From an uncultured Alphaproteobacteria bacterium (GTDB lineage: Bacteria; Pseudomonadota; Alphaproteobacteria; Methylaequorales; Methylaequoraceae), in NCBI GenBank assembly GCA_902618535.1, contig CACNAV010000007.1:1-64000 (forward strand): a stretch of 64,000 nucleotides of DNA. The letters are read 5' to 3'. Positions 18,144 through 27,661 of the stretch are shown one piece after another (positions within the stretch are counted from its first letter, which is position 1; the number at the start of each line of letters is the position of its first letter). The notes below the pieces were generated by a model, which saw nothing but the letters and a program-made list of their open reading frames with translations, did no database searches and was not told where the DNA came from. The translations under genes were made by a program, and so were the position numbers.

Positions 18144-18886
18144 AAACAAAACAAAACATTAAACAATCTTTTGATAAAGGCGCTAAAAGTTATGAAAGTA
18201 ATTGCGACATCCAAAGGTTAATTTGTCATCAATTAGTAAATTTCTTTTTAGAGAGAAAAGAAAAAATTACATTATCTGAAGGTATTAAAGGATTGGATTT
18301 GGGAGCAGGTAGTGGTATTTTATCAATTGAACTCTTAAGGTTTATTAAATTTGAAAAACTTCACCTGATTGATTTTTCTGATAAAATGTTAGAGCTTGCA
18401 AAAAAAAAAATAAAGCAAAACTTTGTTACATACGAGGTGACGGACTTTGAGAATTTGAATGAAATTGAAGAATTTAATTTTATTTTTTCTAATATGTCAT
18501 TTCATTGGTCAAAGAACTTTAATAAATTTTTAAAAAAGCTTCTTGAAAAAATCTCAAACAACACCCTTTTATTTTTTTCAATACCTAATTCAATTTACTT
18601 TGAAAAAAAAGAATCTTTTTCTAATTTGAATAATTTAATGAATAAACTTCCTGATATTAAAAATTTATTAAATGAATTAGATAAGACTAAATATTTTTTA
18701 GAATCTAAAAATATCACTTTCAAAGAAAATTTTAATAATCTTTTTAGTTTTTTTTATAAACTTAGAAGCATTGGTGCGAATGTGAATACTGAAAATAAAA
18801 AAAAAAGTCTGATAAGATTCAGAAAACAAAAAACTAATCTTTCAGTTTTTTATAATATAAACTTTGTTTTAATTAAAAAATTATAA
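18140..18886 (+). CDS. bioC: Malonyl-ACP O-methyltransferase
   Basis: SAM-dependent enzyme that methylates malonyl-ACP so the fatty acid pathway can build pimelate. The 248-residue protein has the start SFDKGAKSYESNCDIQ typical of BioC, the SAM motif GLDLGAGSGILSIEL, then LHLIDFSDKMLELA and FIFSNMSFHWS. It is very Lys/Asn-rich. Its place next to the esterase and bioF supports the biotin role over other small methyltransferases. Confidence 0.88.
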   Translation: MKTKQNIKQSFDKGAKSYESNCDIQRLICHQLVNFFLERKEKITLSEGIKGLDLGAGSGILSIELLRFIKFEKLHLIDFSDKMLELAKKKIKQNFVTYEVTDFENLNEIEEFNFIFSNMSFHWSKNFNKFLKKLLEKISNNTLLFFSIPNSIYFEKKESFSNLNNLMNKLPDIKNLLNELDKTKYFLESKNITFKENFNNLFSFFYKLRSIGANVNTENKKKSLIRFRKQKTNLSVFYNINFVLIKKL

Positions 18887-18891
18887 GTATA

Positions 18892-19530
18892 GTGCCCAGA
18901 ACCTACTTTATTTCAGGAACTGATACTAATGTTGGAAAAACGATTGTTTCAGCGGTATTAGCAACAAAACTTGAAGCCCATTATTTTAAACCGATACAAT
19001 GTGGCTTAAACAAAATGAACTTAAAAGACTCAGAAGTTGTTAAATCTTTATCTAATAAGGCAAAAATTTTGAATGAATTATATTTTTTAAAAAAACCATT
19101 GAGTCCTTTTGTAGCTGCTAAGCAAGAAAAAAAAAAAATTGATGTTAATAAAATTTTACAATTTGTAAAAAACTTAAAAACAAAAAAACTTGTAATTGAA
19201 GGCGCTGGTGGATTAAATGTTCCTATTAATTCAAATTATTTAATGAGTGATTTATGTCAAAAATTAAATACTCCTTTGATATTAGTAAGCAGAACAAAGT
19301 TAGGTACCATAAATCATACTCTTATGTCCTTGGAAGTTATAAAAAAAAAAAAAATAAAACTGTTGGGAATCATTTTTTTTGGAAAAAAAGAGTTAGAAAC
19401 GTTGGATACAATAAAGTTCTTTGGAAAAAAAATCTTGAAAAAAAATATAAAAATACTGGGTAGATTACCGATAGCGAAAGAATTGTCTAAAAATACTATT
19501 CAAGCTTTTACTAAAAAAATTGAAATCTAA
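18892..19530 (+). CDS. bioD: Dethiobiotin synthetase
   Basis: ATP-dependent ring closure of 7,8-diaminononanoate to dethiobiotin. The 212-residue protein has the P-loop GTDTNVGKTIVSAVL, FKPIQCGL and the second nucleotide motif VIEGAGGLNVPI. GTG at 18892 is the start. The coding sequence contains an uninterrupted A14 run at 19341-19354 (Ile-Lys4-Ile) that keeps the frame here but is a slippage-prone site. bioA starts one base after the stop. Confidence 0.93.
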   Translation: MPRTYFISGTDTNVGKTIVSAVLATKLEAHYFKPIQCGLNKMNLKDSEVVKSLSNKAKILNELYFLKKPLSPFVAAKQEKKKIDVNKILQFVKNLKTKKLVIEGAGGLNVPINSNYLMSDLCQKLNTPLILVSRTKLGTINHTLMSLEVIKKKKIKLLGIIFFGKKELETLDTIKFFGKKILKKNIKILGRLPIAKELSKNTIQAFTKKIEI

Positions 19531-19531
19531 T

Positions 19532-20830
19532 ATGAAAAAAAAAATTAAATCCGATGATAAAAAATATATTTGGCACCCTTTTACAAAGCTTTCAAATGAC
19601 TATGACCCATTGGTAATTTCATCAGCTAAAGACGATAAGCTTGTGGATATAGATGGAAAAGAGTATTTCGATTTAATTTCATCTTGGTGGGTTAACATTC
19701 ATGGTCATGGTAAAAAAGAAATTATTAAGGCTATTGATGAGCAGTTGCAAAAATTTGAACATGTTTTATTTACTGATTTTACCCATAAGCCAGCAGTTGA
19801 TCTTGCAAAAGAGTTAGTTTCAATCTTACCTAAAAATCTTTCAAGAGTGTTTTTCTCTGATAATGGTTCAACCGCGGTAGAAATAGCAATGAAAATAGCT
19901 ATTCAGTATTGGTCAAATATCGGAGAAAAAAAAAATAAATTTGTCTCTATAATTGGTGGATATCATGGAGATACTTTCGGGGCTATGTCTGTAGGTTATA
20001 GTTCAGGGTTTTATAAGCCTTTTGAAGACGTCATTCAAAAACAATTTTTTATTTCTTTTCCTGAATACTGGAGTGGAAAAAATGATATTGAAAGAGCTGA
20101 AAAAATTGCATTAGAAGAAACAGAAAAAATTATAGACAAAAATGGTAAAAGAATCGCTGCAGTTATTATGGAACCAATTATTCAAGGAGCGTCAGGAATG
20201 AAAATTTGTAGGACTGAATTTCTTGATAAAGTTTTAAAGAAATTTAAAGATTCTGGGATTATAATTATTTTTGATGAAGTAATGACTGGATTTGGAAGGA
20301 CTGGAAAAATGTTTGCAGCGGATTATTTAAAAATAAAACCAGATATAATTTGTTTGGCTAAATCTTTAACAGGAGGATACCTTCCTCTCGCAGCAACGGT
20401 ATTTGACAAAAAAATTCATGATAACTTTTTTGGTGGCGATATTTCAAAAGCTTTCTTACACGGTCACTCTTATACTGCTAACCCAGTTGCTTGTGCATCA
20501 GCATTGGCCTCTTTAGATTTATTTAAAAAAGAAAATACCCTTAAAAAGATTAAAAAAATTAGTTTGATTCATAAGGAATGTTTAGAAAAAATTTCAAAAA
20601 AAACCAGTGTATCAAAAGTAAGAACAATTGGAAGCATAGCCGCCTTTGATTATAATAAAATTGATACAAAATATGGGTCCAAAGAAAGTGACATTTTAAA
20701 AAAAAAGTTTTTAGAAAATGGTTTGTTGTTAAGGCCTCTTGGCAATACGATTTACATTATGCCACCATATTGCATTGAAGAAAATTCACTTTACAACTGT
20801 TACCAAAAAATTATTGAGATATTAGGTTGA
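19532..20830 (+). CDS. bioA: Adenosylmethionine-8-amino-7-oxononanoate aminotransferase
   Basis: Class III PLP aminotransferase that uses SAM as amino donor to make 7,8-diaminopelargonate. Diagnostic segments are IWHPFTKL, ISSWWVNIHGHG, DNGSTAVEIAMK, GGYHGDTFGAMSVG, IFDEVMTGFGRTG, and the PLP lysine in CLAKSLTGGYLPLAAT. The frame is open from a TTG at 19520, but the ATG at 19532 just after the bioD stop is the more natural start. It ends the biotin cluster; no bioB is present here. Confidence 0.95.
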   Translation: MKKKIKSDDKKYIWHPFTKLSNDYDPLVISSAKDDKLVDIDGKEYFDLISSWWVNIHGHGKKEIIKAIDEQLQKFEHVLFTDFTHKPAVDLAKELVSILPKNLSRVFFSDNGSTAVEIAMKIAIQYWSNIGEKKNKFVSIIGGYHGDTFGAMSVGYSSGFYKPFEDVIQKQFFISFPEYWSGKNDIERAEKIALEETEKIIDKNGKRIAAVIMEPIIQGASGMKICRTEFLDKVLKKFKDSGIIIIFDEVMTGFGRTGKMFAADYLKIKPDIICLAKSLTGGYLPLAATVFDKKIHDNFFGGDISKAFLHGHSYTANPVACASALASLDLFKKENTLKKIKKISLIHKECLEKISKKTSVSKVRTIGSIAAFDYNKIDTKYGSKESDILKKKFLENGLLLRPLGNTIYIMPPYCIEENSLYNCYQKIIEILG

Positions 20831-20862
20831 AAAATTAAAATAAACTCTAAAAATAAAATTTT

Positions 20863-22293
20863 ATGACAGAACAATCAATTGATGCAAAAATAGATTTAAT
20901 ACTTGGGCCTGTTTCTGATTTGATTACTAATTTTGTTTTTAGTAGTTTCAACTTTTTTGGTGAGAATGTCCCATTTATTGTGTGTTGGTTGTTGTTTGCA
21001 AGTCTGTTTTTCACAATCTACTTTAAATTTCTTAATATTAGATATTTCAAGAGAGCAATAAGTGTTGCAATTGGAAAATATGATAATGAGAGTCATCCTG
21101 GAGAGATTACTCATTTTCAGTCATTCACTGCAGCTATGTCAGGTACCATAGGTTTAGGTAACATTGCTGGTGTTGCAGTTGCGATATCCATTGGAGGTCC
21201 AGGTGCGATGATTTGGATGATCATTACTGCTTTTTTTGGAATGACCCTTAAATTTGTTGAGGTTAGCCTAGGTCATAAATATAGAGTTATTCACAGTGAT
21301 GGGACAGTTTCAGGTGGAGCAATTAGGTATTTATCTGATGGATTAGGTAATTGTGGGTTACCTAAACTTGGAAAATTTCTTGCTATTTTTTTTGCAATTT
21401 GTTGCATTGGAGGTTCTTTTGGAGGTGGTAATATGTTTCAGGCTAACCAGGCTTTTCAGCAAATAGTAGAGGCATCTGGAGGTTTAAATAGTCCTCTGTA
21501 CAACAAGGGTTGGCTTGGGGGAAGTGTTTTTGCAGTTATTGTTGGTTTAATAATTTTTGGTGGAATCAAGTCTATTGGTAAAGTTACTGAAAAATTAGTT
21601 CCGCTTATGGCTTTAGTTTATGTATCCTCTTGTATCTTGATTATTGGAAATAATTTTTCTTCATTACCTGAAACATTTAAATTGATTTTTGTTGGTGCTT
21701 TTAGTCTTGAGGCGACAACCGGGGGTGTGATTGGTTCGATGATTGCAGGAATAAAAAGGGCAGTTTTTTCAAATGAATCTGGTATTGGTTCAGCCCCAAT
21801 TGCTTATGCTCCAGCTAAAAGCGATAATCACTTAAATACTGGTTTCATGTCTCTTTTATCACCTTTTATAGACACAATTTTAGTTTGTTCCATGACTGCT
21901 TTAGTAATTATTATAACAGGTGTATATAATAATGCAGATGGAATTCAAGGTGTTGAGTTGACATCACAGGCGTTTGAGTCAGTATTTTCATGGTTTCCAA
22001 TTCTACTAGCTGTTGCAATCACTCTATTTGCAATCTCAACTCTCATTACATGGTCATATTACGGGTTAAGATGTTGGACATATCTTTTTGGTATTAGTAA
22101 GATAAGTGATTATTCATTTAAACTAATATTTTTAAGTTTTACTATTATCGGAACATCAATGAATTTAGGAAGTGTAATTAATTTTTCTGATTCCATGATT
22201 TTTGCAATGTCAGTCCCAAATATAATAGGACTTTATTTCTTATCCTCAGAGTTAAAAAAAGATTTAAAAATATTTGGAGAACAGAGTGATTAA
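20863..22293 (+). CDS. Alanine/glycine:cation (Na+) symporter, AgcS family
   Basis: Inner membrane transporter of about 476 residues with roughly ten hydrophobic helices. The AGCS signature GTIGLGNIAGVAVAISIGGP followed by AMIWMIITAFFGMTLKF is present, as is KRAVFSNESGIGSAPIAYA. It is expected to take up alanine or glycine with sodium. Its position two genes before glyA, and the glyoxylate/serine enzymes elsewhere in the window, make glycine a reasonable substrate, by inference. No glycine riboswitch fits in the 32-base upstream gap. Confidence 0.9.
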   Translation: MTEQSIDAKIDLILGPVSDLITNFVFSSFNFFGENVPFIVCWLLFASLFFTIYFKFLNIRYFKRAISVAIGKYDNESHPGEITHFQSFTAAMSGTIGLGNIAGVAVAISIGGPGAMIWMIITAFFGMTLKFVEVSLGHKYRVIHSDGTVSGGAIRYLSDGLGNCGLPKLGKFLAIFFAICCIGGSFGGGNMFQANQAFQQIVEASGGLNSPLYNKGWLGGSVFAVIVGLIIFGGIKSIGKVTEKLVPLMALVYVSSCILIIGNNFSSLPETFKLIFVGAFSLEATTGGVIGSMIAGIKRAVFSNESGIGSAPIAYAPAKSDNHLNTGFMSLLSPFIDTILVCSMTALVIIITGVYNNADGIQGVELTSQAFESVFSWFPILLAVAITLFAISTLITWSYYGLRCWTYLFGISKISDYSFKLIFLSFTIIGTSMNLGSVINFSDSMIFAMSVPNIIGLYFLSSELKKDLKIFGEQSD

Positions 22294-22726
22294 AATATTA
22301 ATAGCAAGCGACCACGCTGGCTTTTTTTTAAAAAATAAATTAATTAACTATTTTAAAAAAAAATTTGAATTCATTGATTTTGGTACACATTCAGAAGAAT
22401 CAGTAGACTACCCTGATTTTGCTCACAAACTAGCAAATGAGATATCAACAGAAAATCAATCAGGTGTGCTTATTTGTGGAAGTGGTGTGGGAATGTCAAT
22501 GGTTGCAAATAGATACAAAAACGTCAGAGCAGCTCTATGTTTTAATGAAAATATGGCAAAGTTGTCTAGACAGCATAATGATGCTAATATTTTAGTTTTA
22601 GGTTCGAGGTTGATTTCTTCCGAAGAAGCTATTAAATGTTTTAATATGTTTTTTAGTTCAGAATTTGAAGGCGGACGACATCAGGCTAGACTTGAAAAGT
22701 TTAATCATGTAGAATCAATCAAATAG
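22286..22726 (+). CDS. rpiB: Ribose-5-phosphate isomerase B
   Basis: Interconverts ribose 5-phosphate and ribulose 5-phosphate. The RpiB/LacA/LacB family is clear: [25 protein letters not shown], the catalytic-cysteine region [16 protein letters not shown], and [13 protein letters not shown] use the GTG at 22286, which has a GGAGA ribosome site five bases upstream, instead of the TTG at 22274 where the open frame begins. It overlaps the symporter end by eight bases and precedes glyA, a common alphaproteobacterial order (rpiB-glyA-nrdR). Confidence 0.94.
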   Translation: MIKILIASDHAGFFLKNKLINYFKKKFEFIDFGTHSEESVDYPDFAHKLANEISTENQSGVLICGSGVGMSMVANRYKNVRAALCFNENMAKLSRQHNDANILVLGSRLISSEEAIKCFNMFFSSEFEGGRHQARLEKFNHVESIK

Positions 22727-22734
22727 GAGATATT

Positions 22735-24018
22735 ATGACACCACAAGTTTTTTTCGAGAGCAGTTTAACGCAAACAGATCCAATGGTTCTAGATGCTATC
22801 AAAAATGAATATCACAGACAAAACGACCAAATAGAGCTTATTGCCTCAGAGAACATTGTTTCCAAAGCGGTTTTAGAAGCACAAGGCACGATACTTACAA
22901 ATAAATATGCTGAAGGATACTCTGGTAAAAGATATTATGGAGGGTGTGAGCACGTTGATGTTGTTGAAGACATATGTATCGATAGAATAAAAAAATTATT
23001 CAATGCAGATTTCGCTAATGTTCAAGTTCACTCTGGTTCACAGGCTAATCAGGCTGTTTTCCTTGCTCTTTTAAAGCCTGGCGACACAATTATGGGAATG
23101 TCTCTTGCCGCAGGTGGTCATCTAACTCATGGAGCTCCCCCAAACGAATCAGGAAAATGGTTTAATGCAGTTCAATATGGTGTTAATAAAGATACAACAC
23201 TAATTGATTTTGATGAGGTTGAGAGTCTAGCCCTGGAACATAAGCCCAAATTAATTATTGCTGGCGGTTCTTCATACCCTAGAATCATTGACTTTAAAAA
23301 ATTCAAAGAAATTGCTGACAAAGTCGGTGCCCTTTTTCTTGTGGATATGGCTCACTTTGCTGGCCTAGTTGCTACAGGTGTTTACCCTAACCCTCTTGAA
23401 TTTGCAGACGTTGTTACATCTACTACTCATAAAACACTCAGGGGTCCTAGAGGAGGAATAGTATTAACTAACAATCCTGATCATGCAAAAAAAATCAATT
23501 CCGCGGTTTTTCCAGGTCTTCAGGGAGGTCCACTTATGCATGTTATCTGTGCAAAAGCAGTTGCATTTGGTGAAGCTCTTAAACCTGAATTTAAGAATTA
23601 TATTGACTCAGTAGTAAGAAATTCCAAAGTTCTTTCCGATGTTATGTTAGAAAGAGGCCTTGCAGTTGTATCTGGTGGAACGGATACCCATTTGGTGCTT
23701 GTTGATTTGAGACCAAAAAAACTTACAGGAAAGGCTGCTGAAAGGTCACTTGAAAATGCTGGTATTACCTGCAATAAAAATGGGGTACCATTCGATCCTG
23801 AAAGTCCTTTTGTAACTTCTGGAATTAGGCTTGGGTCACCTGCTGGTACTAGCAGAGGGTTTGGAGAAAATGAATTCAGAGAAATTGGAAACCTCATTGG
23901 TGATGTACTTGACGGTCTCTCACAGAACCCTGATGACAATTCAAAAGTTGAATCTGAAGTAAAATTAAAAGTTAAGGCTTTATGCGACAAATTCCCAATT
24001 TATAGCCAAGCTATCTAA
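22735..24018 (+). CDS. glyA: Serine hydroxymethyltransferase
   Basis: PLP enzyme that exchanges serine with glycine plus 5,10-methylene-THF, the main source of C1 units. At 427 residues it has [49 protein letters not shown], and the PLP lysine in [12 protein letters not shown] (Lys233). An AGGAGATATT ribosome site precedes the ATG. Composition is more balanced than neighbours, consistent with high expression. It connects functionally to the symporter and to sgaA. Confidence 0.98.
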   Translation: MTPQVFFESSLTQTDPMVLDAIKNEYHRQNDQIELIASENIVSKAVLEAQGTILTNKYAEGYSGKRYYGGCEHVDVVEDICIDRIKKLFNADFANVQVHSGSQANQAVFLALLKPGDTIMGMSLAAGGHLTHGAPPNESGKWFNAVQYGVNKDTTLIDFDEVESLALEHKPKLIIAGGSSYPRIIDFKKFKEIADKVGALFLVDMAHFAGLVATGVYPNPLEFADVVTSTTHKTLRGPRGGIVLTNNPDHAKKINSAVFPGLQGGPLMHVICAKAVAFGEALKPEFKNYIDSVVRNSKVLSDVMLERGLAVVSGGTDTHLVLVDLRPKKLTGKAAERSLENAGITCNKNGVPFDPESPFVTSGIRLGSPAGTSRGFGENEFREIGNLIGDVLDGLSQNPDDNSKVESEVKLKVKALCDKFPIYSQAI

Positions 24019-24028
24019 GGGATAATAT

Positions 24029-24490
24029 ATGCGTTGTCCTTTCTGCGGCCATGACGAAACACAAGTAAAGGATTCGCGGCCTTCAGATGATAACAATTCT
24101 ATAAGGAGAAGAAGACAATGCCCAGCATGTGCTGCAAGATTCACTACATTTGAAAGAGTTCAACTTAGAGACTTAATGGTGATAAAAAAGGATGAATCAA
24201 GAGTTACTTTTGATAGAGAGAAACTTGTTAGATCTATAGGAATCTCCTGTAGAAAAAGACCAGTAGAAGTACAACAGATAGACTTAATAGCTAACAGCAT
24301 ACAAAAAAGGCTTGAAAGTTCGGGTGAAACAGAAATTCCATCCAAGTTAATAGGTGAACTAGTAATGGATGCATTGAAGGAATTAGATAGGGTAGCGTAT
24401 CTTAGATTTGCATCCGTTTACAGAGACTTTCAAGAAACTGATGACTTTAGAAAATTCATTGATAAAAATTTGAATCTTAAAAGTGAATAA
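24029..24490 (+). CDS. nrdR: Transcriptional repressor NrdR
   Basis: Zinc-ribbon and ATP-cone regulator of ribonucleotide reductase genes. The N-terminus [18 protein letters not shown] with [13 protein letters not shown] forms the four-Cys zinc ribbon; an ATP-cone follows from about residue 49 ([16 protein letters not shown]) to DFRKFI. Length is 153 residues, exactly usual. It lies 10 bases after glyA and eight before ribD, the conserved glyA-nrdR-rib order. Confidence 0.97.
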   Translation: MRCPFCGHDETQVKDSRPSDDNNSIRRRRQCPACAARFTTFERVQLRDLMVIKKDESRVTFDREKLVRSIGISCRKRPVEVQQIDLIANSIQKRLESSGETEIPSKLIGELVMDALKELDRVAYLRFASVYRDFQETDDFRKFIDKNLNLKSE

Positions 24491-24497
24491 CACATAA

Positions 24498-25598
24498 GTG
24501 TACTTTGATTTAAACTATATAAAAATAGCTTCTTCTGTTTTAAAACAAATTGTGGGAAAAACATTTCCAAACCCACCTGTTGTTGCAATTTTAGTTGAAT
24601 CAGACAAGCTTTTTAAAGTTAACAAAATTGTTTCCTTAGGAATAACTAGCTTTTCTGGAAGACCTCATGCTGAGTATAATGCGATTCATAACTTTAATTT
24701 TAAAAAAAGCAAAAAATACACACTTTACTCAACCCTTGAACCATGTTGTCATGAAGGAAGAGGACCATCTTGTGTTTCAAAAATTATTAATTCAAAATTT
24801 ATAGATAGGGTTGTTTTTGCTAAAATTGATCCTGATACTAGAGTAAATGGGAAAGGGGAAAAAAAACTTATAGAAAATAATATAGATGTTAGCAGCGGAT
24901 ATTTATTAGAGGAAATTGATGAAATTTATAAAGGGTATTTTTTAAATAGAAAAGTCAAAAGACCCAGAGTTTTTCTAAAACTTGCAACATCTTTAGATGG
25001 GTATATTGCAAGAAAAAATAAAAAAACAAAAATAACTAACGAACAATCTGATTCATTTAGCCATCTTCTCAGATCTAAAATGGACGCTATACTTGTTGGA
25101 TCAAATACAGTCAAGATAGATAACTGCTTATTAACTTCTAGAATTAATGGACTTGAAAAGTTTTCTCCTTTAAGAGTGATTCTTAGTAGAAAACTTGATT
25201 TAGATACCAGTTTAAAAATTTTCAAAAATTGTAAACAATATAAAACATTAATTTTTACTCAACAAAAAAGTATAGAAAAGAGAAAAAAGTTTTTAAAATT
25301 AAATGTTGAAATAGTTAGTTTAGTTGAAAAAAATTATAACTTAGGAAATATTCTAAAAAAACTTGCATCTTTGGGAGTTTGTAATTTATTAGTTGAAGGG
25401 GGGGCAAAAATTTTCTCTCTATTTCTTAAGGAAAGAAAGTTTGATGATATTTTTATTTTAAGAAACAATTTTTTTATTGGTGGAAAAGGTTTTAATGCAA
25501 CGGAATTTGAGTTAGACGATTTATCAAAAATCAAGCTTTTGAAAAAAGATGTAAAAAGATTTGGAAATGATACATTAGAAATTTTAACCAGAAAGTAA
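24498..25598 (+). CDS. ribD: Bifunctional diaminohydroxyphosphoribosylaminopyrimidine deaminase / 5-amino-6-uracil reductase
   Basis: Second and third steps of riboflavin synthesis. The N-terminal deaminase has the zinc ligands in PHAEYNAI (His57, Glu59) and EPCCHEGRGPSC (Cys83, Cys92); the C-terminal reductase has LKLATSLDGYIARKN, DAILVGSNTVKIDN and LLVEGGAKIFS. Start is GTG at 24498, because the N-terminal PPVVAIL segment is then at the right distance. Sequence is AT-driven and divergent, but both active sites appear complete. Length is 366 residues. Confidence 0.93.
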   Translation: MYFDLNYIKIASSVLKQIVGKTFPNPPVVAILVESDKLFKVNKIVSLGITSFSGRPHAEYNAIHNFNFKKSKKYTLYSTLEPCCHEGRGPSCVSKIINSKFIDRVVFAKIDPDTRVNGKGEKKLIENNIDVSSGYLLEEIDEIYKGYFLNRKVKRPRVFLKLATSLDGYIARKNKKTKITNEQSDSFSHLLRSKMDAILVGSNTVKIDNCLLTSRINGLEKFSPLRVILSRKLDLDTSLKIFKNCKQYKTLIFTQQKSIEKRKKFLKLNVEIVSLVEKNYNLGNILKKLASLGVCNLLVEGGAKIFSLFLKERKFDDIFILRNNFFIGGKGFNATEFELDDLSKIKLLKKDVKRFGNDTLEILTRK

Positions 25599-25606
25599 AT
25601 TCAAGA

Positions 25607-26182
25607 ATGTTTTCAGGAATAATAGAAGATATTGGTCAAGTAAAATATATAAGTGAAGATAGAGAGGTGATTGCAATAGAGACTTCTTTTACTGATATAA
25701 AAATGGGTGAATCAATTAGTTGTTCTGGTGTGTGCTTAACAGTTTCTAAGATTCAAAAACCAGTTTTTTTCTCAGACTTGTCGCCTGAAACTTTAAAAAA
25801 AACAACATTATCAAAACTAAAAGTCGGTGATTATATTAATTTAGAGAAATCATTGAAAATGGGACAAGAAATAAGTGGACATATGGTTTTTGGTCACGTT
25901 GATGGATTTAGTAAAATAAATAGTATAAAAAAATTAAAAGATTCTTGGTTGTTTGAATTCGAGGTTGATGAAAATATAATGAAATTTCTATCTGACAAAT
26001 GTTCCATTGCTATTGATGGAATTTCGTTAACTGTAAATGATGTACTAAATAAATCTTTTAAAGTGGCAATAATTCCTCACACCTGGGAAAATACCTCACT
26101 AAAATTTAATAAGGTTGGAGATTTGGTGAATACAGAAATAGATATGTTGGCCAGATATGTATTTAAGGCTTTAAAAAAATGA
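25607..26182 (+). CDS. ribE: Riboflavin synthase alpha subunit
   Basis: Dismutates two 6,7-dimethyl-8-ribityllumazine molecules to riboflavin. The 191-residue protein is the usual tandem of two lumazine-binding domains: MFSGIIEDIGQV ... SCSGVCLTV in the first, and HMVFGHVDGF ... IAIDGISLTVNDV in the second. Its stop overlaps the ribBA start (ATGA). Confidence 0.95.
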   Translation: MFSGIIEDIGQVKYISEDREVIAIETSFTDIKMGESISCSGVCLTVSKIQKPVFFSDLSPETLKKTTLSKLKVGDYINLEKSLKMGQEISGHMVFGHVDGFSKINSIKKLKDSWLFEFEVDENIMKFLSDKCSIAIDGISLTVNDVLNKSFKVAIIPHTWENTSLKFNKVGDLVNTEIDMLARYVFKALKK

Positions 26183-27255
26183 AGAGTTTTCTTTCACCAA
26201 TAGAGGAAATTGTAACAGACTTATCTCAAGGTAAGATGGTAGTAATTGTTGATGATGAAAAAAGAGAAAATGAAGGAGATTTAATATTTTGTGCATCATC
26301 CGTTTCTGCAGAAAAGATCAATTTTATGGCAAAATTTGCTAGAGGTTTAATTTGTTTAGCATTAGATAAAAAAAGATTTAAAAAAATGAAACTTAAACTT
26401 ATGACCGATAGCAATAAAAGTAGACATAGGACAGCATTTACAGTTTCAATTGAAGCTAAAAAAGGCGTTACTACAGGTATCAGTGCTCAGGACAGATCTC
26501 AAACCATAAAAGTTGCAGTTTCATCTCATTCAAAACCTAGTGATTTGGTAAGCCCTGGACATATTTTTCCTCTGTTAGCTAACGACGGCGGAGTTTTAGT
26601 AAGAGCTGGTCATACAGAAGCAGCAGTAGATTTAGCTAGGATGGCCACAAATCAAAAGTCACCTTATGGGGTTATATGTGAAATTATGAATGATGATGGA
26701 ACTATGGCAAGACTTAAAGATTTAGTGAAGTTTTGTAAAAAACATAAATTGAAAATGTCATCTATTAAAGACCTTATTGAATATAAAGTTAAAAAAGAAA
26801 AGTTAGTAAAATGCGTTAGAACTGAAAATTCAAAAATTAAGTATCTTAAAGATTTTAAGACTTTTATTTACAAAAATATACTTGATGGTACAGAACATTT
26901 AGCATTGGTTAAGGGTAAAGTTTCATCAACAAAAAATATTTTAGTTCGTATGCACAGTTTAAACATATACTCAGATTTATTGGATCCTAAAAATGAAATT
27001 TTATCAAAGTCAATTGATATAATCTCAAAAGAAGAAAATGGTATAATTGTTATTATAAGAAACCCAAAAAAGGAGCTTATAGATAAAGACTTTCATGTTA
27101 AACGAAAGAGTATACTTAAAGAATATGGAATTGGAGCTCAGATTTTAACTGATTTAGGAGCAAAAAAAATTACTTTATTAACAACTTCTACAAAAAAAAT
27201 AATTGGAGTAGACGGTTTTGGTTTAGATATTAATGGAAAAAAAAAACTTTTATAA
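26179..27255 (+). CDS. ribBA: 3,4-dihydroxy-2-butanone 4-phosphate synthase fused to an eroded GTP cyclohydrolase II domain
   Basis: The N-terminal half (about residues 1-205) is a complete DHBP synthase: VDDEKRENEGDLI, RGLICLAL, RHRTAFTVSIEA, TTGISAQDR, HIFPLLA and RAGHTEAAVDLA. The C-terminal half has the length and fold pattern of GTP cyclohydrolase II but lacks its zinc cysteines and most catalytic residues; it contains only one Cys, outside the metal site. It therefore resembles the RibBX-type variants known in Proteobacteria, so only ribulose 5-phosphate conversion is expected. It overlaps ribH by 23 bases. Confidence 0.9.
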   Translation: MKSFLSPIEEIVTDLSQGKMVVIVDDEKRENEGDLIFCASSVSAEKINFMAKFARGLICLALDKKRFKKMKLKLMTDSNKSRHRTAFTVSIEAKKGVTTGISAQDRSQTIKVAVSSHSKPSDLVSPGHIFPLLANDGGVLVRAGHTEAAVDLARMATNQKSPYGVICEIMNDDGTMARLKDLVKFCKKHKLKMSSIKDLIEYKVKKEKLVKCVRTENSKIKYLKDFKTFIYKNILDGTEHLALVKGKVSSTKNILVRMHSLNIYSDLLDPKNEILSKSIDIISKEENGIIVIIRNPKKELIDKDFHVKRKSILKEYGIGAQILTDLGAKKITLLTTSTKKIIGVDGFGLDINGKKKLL

Positions 27256-27661
27256 AAAAATATTGATTATATCCTCAAATTTTTATGATGAAATTTCACA
27301 AAACCTTCAAGAGGGTGTGATAAATGTTTTGAAAAATGAAAATATTGATTATGAATTAAAAAGCATAAATGGTTCATTAGAAATTCCATTCTTATTAGAA
27401 AGATACAAAAAACAATATTTAGGTTATATAATTGTTGGTTGTGTTATTAAAGGTGAAACTGACCATTATGAAATAGTTAAAAACATCACATACTCCCAAA
27501 TTTATAAAGTTGCTTACGAAAATATTTTGCCACTATCATCTGCTTTATTAACTGTTGAAAATTATTCTCAAGCATTGGAAAGATCTGATATAAAAAAAAA
27601 GGATTTAGGAGGATTAGCAGCTAAAACATGTTTGAATTTAATAAAAAAGATAAATGAATAA
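27233..27661 (+). CDS. ribH: 6,7-dimethyl-8-ribityllumazine synthase
   Basis: Condenses the pyrimidine intermediate with dihydroxybutanone phosphate, the step before riboflavin synthase. The 142-residue protein has ILIISSNFYDEIS, SLEIPFLLERY, the catalytic region GCVIKGETDHYEIV (His in the usual place) and LLTVENYSQALER. The ATG at 27233 lies in the end of ribBA. nusB begins within its last codons, an order (ribH-nusB) conserved in many bacteria. Confidence 0.93.
   Translation: MEKKNFYKKILIISSNFYDEISQNLQEGVINVLKNENIDYELKSINGSLEIPFLLERYKKQYLGYIIVGCVIKGETDHYEIVKNITYSQIYKVAYENILPLSSALLTVENYSQALERSDIKKKDLGGLAAKTCLNLIKKINE

Noticed and set aside
19254-19463. Plus-strand 69-codon frame inside bioD
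   Set aside because: Lys/Asn-rich frame produced by the A-rich sequence in a shifted frame; bioD is intact and continuous across it.
20831-20862. Glycine riboswitch before the glycine/alanine symporter
   Set aside because: The gap is only 32 bases and A-rich; it cannot hold the tandem aptamer.
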